Assembly: GCF_007830595.1 (NCBI RefSeq)
Contig: NZ_VLLD01000015.1
Strand: one strand, 5' to 3'
Source: Treponema_B putidum
GTDB taxonomy: Bacteria; Spirochaetota; Spirochaetia; Treponematales; Treponemataceae
DNA length: 64,000 nt
Both the position numbers and the translations under genes were made by a program. Each line of letters begins with the position of its first letter. Positions within the stretch are counted from its first letter, which is position 1. The notes under the pieces are model-generated. The model worked only from the letters and a program-made list of their open reading frames with translations, searched no databases and had not been told where the DNA came from. This document shows positions 61,792 through 64,000 of the stretch, piece by piece.

Positions 61792-61820
61792 AGTATATCA
61801 ATAATTTACATGATATACAA
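61792..61820 (-). promoter_or_regulatory. promoter and inverted repeat of the ODP-MCP operon
   Basis: Minus strand: TTGTAT (61820-61815), 17-bp spacer, TATACT (61797-61792), with TGA before the -10 box. The inverted repeat GTATATCA (61793-61800) / TGATATAC (61811-61818) places one arm on each promoter element. Confidence 0.6.
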
Positions 61821-61960
61821 GTATTCAAAAAACGAGAAATTTATTTTGCAGAAAATTTATTTTGTAATCAACAACCCTCCGCACGAATAAAAAAGATATT
61901 GACAAGTTTTGGTAATATTTACGAAAAAAAATTCTAAAAAATTTTTCATAAAATGATACC

Positions 61961-61989
61961 TTGCAAAAATCTAAAAAGTTTTATACTAT
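61961..61989 (+). promoter_or_regulatory. promoter of the SDR/zinc-ribbon gene, leaderless
   Basis: TTGCAA (61961-61966), 17-bp spacer, TACTAT (61984-61989), six bases, then the ATG at 61996. Confidence 0.65.
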
Positions 61990-61995
61990 AGACAT

Positions 61996-63555
61996 ATGAA
62001 AAAGACTATTTTAATTACCGGTGCTTCGGGCTCGATGTGCTCTGAAGTTTTAAAACAAATTGCCGAAACCGGAAAAAACAATATTACCGTAATCTTACGG
62101 GAAAAAAAAGCCAATATACGTTTAGCCGCATCTTTGCAAAAAAAATATCCTGATATAAAAATTATTTTCGGAGACTTATCAATCTTTGCAGACTGCGAAA
62201 GAGCCGTCGAAAATGCCGATTATATAATCCATTGTGCAGCGATAATCCCTCCCGTAATAGACCACAACCCCGATGCAGGTTATAAATCAAACTTTTTGGG
62301 AACCTTAAATTTAATAAATGCCGCAAAAAAATCGCCTCAAAAAGACGGAATAAAATTCATTCATATAGGAACGGTTGCCCAATACGGGAACAGAACATTT
62401 AAACACCCATGGATAAGAACAGGGGATCCTTTAATAGGCTCAGCCTTTGACTTTTACGGAGCGACAAAGATTATGGCCGAACGGGAGGTAATAGAATCGG
62501 GCTTAAACTATTGGGTTTCATTGAGGCAGTCGGGTGTTTTATACGATGATATTATGCTTAAAAACATGAATGACGGCCTTATGTTCCATACAGGCTGGAA
62601 TACTCCCATAGAATGGGCGACAGCACGAACCTCAGGCCTCATGCTTAAAAACCTCATCGAAAAAGATGCAGACGGCACTCTACCCGAAGATTTTTGGAAG
62701 AGGGTTTATAACATAGGCAACGGAAAAGAAGCCCGTGTTACAGGGTATGAAACCCTCGACCGAGGCTTTAAACTTATGGGCAGATCGGCAAAGGAGATTT
62801 TTAAGCCCCGCTGGAATGCTGCGCGCAACTTTCATTGCGGCTGGTTCTATGATTCTCATGTGCTGAACGGCTATCTTGATTTTCAATATGAAGGCTTTGA
62901 GGACTTCTTTAAAAAACTCGATAAAAAGTTTTGGTATTTTAAGCTGGGAAAACCGTTCCCGCACCTTATAAGAAAATTTGCCATAGAACCTCTTTTAAAA
63001 ACAAGCAATGCCCCTCTTTATTGGATTAAACATAATTTTGAAGGCAGAATAAGGGCCTTTTTCGGCTCGAAAGAAGACTTTGAAAAAATCCCTCAAAACT
63101 GGAAAGAATATAATCTTTTATCGGAAAACAAAAATCCGAAAACCGGAGAAGCTCTGAATTATTCCGAATTAAAAGACGAAAAAAAAGCTGCTACCCTTTT
63201 GCTAAAACACGGCTATGATGAATCCAAAAAAGAAAGCGAACTCGATATAAGCGATGCAAGAGAGGCTGCCCGTTTTAGGGGCGGAGACTGCTTGAGTGCC
63301 GAAATGAAAAAGGGAGACCTTTACACTCCTCTTGAGTGGAGCTGTGCCTATGGACACAAATTTAAAGCGAGCCCCTTCCTAGTTCTAAAAACAGGGCACT
63401 GGTGCCCCGAATGTGCATGTCCTCCATGGAATTTTGACGAGCAGGCAAAGAAAGCTCCTTTTTATGCCCAAATTTGGTATGACGATCACAGCCCCGATGA
63501 AAACAATTTTTATGATAAGGACTGCTTTAGGGATATTTTGGCCACTGCCAAATAG
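61996..63555 (+). CDS. NAD-dependent epimerase/dehydratase fused to a zinc-ribbon-like tail
   Basis: 519 residues. Residues 1-310 are an extended SDR: the nucleotide-binding loop is TGASGSMCSEVLKQI, and the catalytic YxxxK is YGATKIMAERE with the upstream HIGTVAQYG. A middle region (about 310-420) has no motif I recognise. Residues 430-490 contain WSCAYGHKFKASPFLVLKTG followed by HWCPEC, a Cys/His arrangement (C-x3-GH...C-x2-C) like short zinc ribbons. Extended SDRs usually end near 300-350 residues, so the tail is a real addition. Substrate unknown. Single-gene unit with a leaderless promoter. Confidence 0.82.
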   Translation: MKKTILITGASGSMCSEVLKQIAETGKNNITVILREKKANIRLAASLQKKYPDIKIIFGDLSIFADCERAVENADYIIHCAAIIPPVIDHNPDAGYKSNFLGTLNLINAAKKSPQKDGIKFIHIGTVAQYGNRTFKHPWIRTGDPLIGSAFDFYGATKIMAEREVIESGLNYWVSLRQSGVLYDDIMLKNMNDGLMFHTGWNTPIEWATARTSGLMLKNLIEKDADGTLPEDFWKRVYNIGNGKEARVTGYETLDRGFKLMGRSAKEIFKPRWNAARNFHCGWFYDSHVLNGYLDFQYEGFEDFFKKLDKKFWYFKLGKPFPHLIRKFAIEPLLKTSNAPLYWIKHNFEGRIRAFFGSKEDFEKIPQNWKEYNLLSENKNPKTGEALNYSELKDEKKAATLLLKHGYDESKKESELDISDAREAARFRGGDCLSAEMKKGDLYTPLEWSCAYGHKFKASPFLVLKTGHWCPECACPPWNFDEQAKKAPFYAQIWYDDHSPDENNFYDKDCFRDILATAK

Positions 63556-63567
63556 GCATCTTTAAAA

Positions 63568-64000
63568 TTAAACCTCTTCAATAATCCATTCTCCGACGGT
63601 CTTTTCTTCCGGATCAAAGCTGACACCGATGAGCATTATCTTTTTATTTTCAGCCCTGTATTTTTCGGCATAGTTTTTTTCTTTTATTTGCTCTAAGGCG
63701 GCTTCCGCATTCTCTTTTAGCTTAAACTCAAAAATATAAATCGTACTTTCCGTTTTTATCACTGCATCGGTTCTTCCGTTGGAAACAGGAGTTTCAAGTT
63801 CGATAAACTGTCCCAATAGAGCAAATACCAAGTATACGCAAATTTGAAAATTATGTTCCCTCAATACGATGCTTTCCCCGCTGTCTTTTTTTATGTTGTC
63901 ATAGGGGAGAGCCGCCATTATAGATTTTAACCTCTGCATAAACTCTTCTATCCTGCCTGCAATTATATCCCTATAAAATTGAGCAATACAAAAGGGGCCG
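63568..64000 (-). CDS. PD-(D/E)XK nuclease-superfamily protein, DUF1703 type (5' end outside window)
   Basis: The frame is open from the right edge to the stop at 63568, so the gene starts beyond 64000; the ATG at 63939 is probably internal. The visible 144 residues are the C-terminal part, reading FYRDIIAGRIEEFMQRLKSI, then the nuclease-like core: GRTDAVIKTESTIYIFEFKL gives the Asp and ExK residues, then ALEQIKEKNYAEKY and IMLIGVSFD. DUF1703 proteins also have an N-terminal AAA-ATPase-like domain, which would be in the missing part. Function is not established. Confidence 0.8.
   Translation of the reverse strand, partial: GPFCIAQFYRDIIAGRIEEFMQRLKSIMAALPYDNIKKDSGESIVLREHNFQICVYLVFALLGQFIELETPVSNGRTDAVIKTESTIYIFEFKLKENAEAALEQIKEKNYAEKYRAENKKIMLIGVSFDPEEKTVGEWIIEEV

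Noticed and set aside
1..64000. CRISPR array, prophage, insertion sequence or integrative element
   Set aside because: No regularly spaced direct repeats, Cas, integrase, transposase or phage structural genes were seen on either strand.

Overview
The window is chromosomal DNA from an oral treponeme, most likely Treponema denticola or a close relative. It has low-to-moderate GC content, spirochaete-type proteins and two gene orders that I recall from treponemes (uvrA next to an OstA/LptD-like gene; rpmG-secE-nusG-rplKAJL-rpoBC). It also carries an oxygen-sensing di-iron protein with a soluble chemoreceptor, a pair described in T. denticola. RpoB has Asn at the rifampicin position where sensitive bacteria have Ser. 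I see no prophage, insertion sequence or CRISPR array. Most of the window is core genome.

Layout. 1-8.3 kb (minus strand): tex (3' end outside the window), an OstA/LptD-like outer membrane protein, uvrA. 8.4-10.5 kb (plus): xseB-mutL. 10.7-16.1 kb: a transmembrane chemoreceptor (plus) converging on a hybrid histidine kinase and its REC-STAS-like-REC partner (minus). 16.2-20.7 kb (plus): DJ-1 family protein, methyltransferase, a coiled-coil protein and a ParE-type topoisomerase subunit. 20.6-22.5 kb (minus): mraY-tcdA; tcdA carries an in-frame 15-bp minisatellite. 22.5-34.3 kb (minus): tRNA-Thr, rpmG, tRNA-Trp, secE, nusG, rplK, rplA, rplJ, rplL, rpoB, rpoC, running from one strong promoter, with a hairpin attenuator before rpoB and a GC-rich folded tail after rpoC. 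34.4-39.1 kb (minus): a complete type I secretion set (C39-domain ABC exporter, HlyD-like adaptor, TolC-like protein). 39.4-41.1 kb (plus): a TPR-like lipoprotein and a LysM protein. 41.2-44.4 kb (minus): two hypothetical proteins and a beta-propeller/NodB fusion whose metal site is lost. 44.7-49.4 kb (plus): htpG, an Hpt-domain protein, a PcrA-type helicase. 49.4-53 kb (minus): a heterodimeric ABC exporter. 53.2-54.4 kb: pepT. 54.5-58 kb (minus): argF and a phnC-phnE-phnE transporter without a binding protein. 58.1-60 kb: an MFS transporter and nth. 60.1-61.8 kb (minus): the oxygen-sensor/soluble-MCP operon. 62-64 kb: an SDR protein with a zinc-ribbon tail and the end of a DUF1703-type protein.

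The most notable pattern is in the promoters. At least eight operon heads have a -10 box 6-9 nt before the start codon, which predicts leaderless or nearly leaderless mRNAs. Other genes in the window have ordinary Shine-Dalgarno sites. Further points of interest are two small families of structured intergenic repeats (one pair with compensatory base changes), a 16-bp palindrome filling the promoter spacer of the ABC exporter pair, an inverted repeat overlapping the -35 and -10 boxes of the oxygen-sensor operon, and a C39 domain that appears to have lost its catalytic His.
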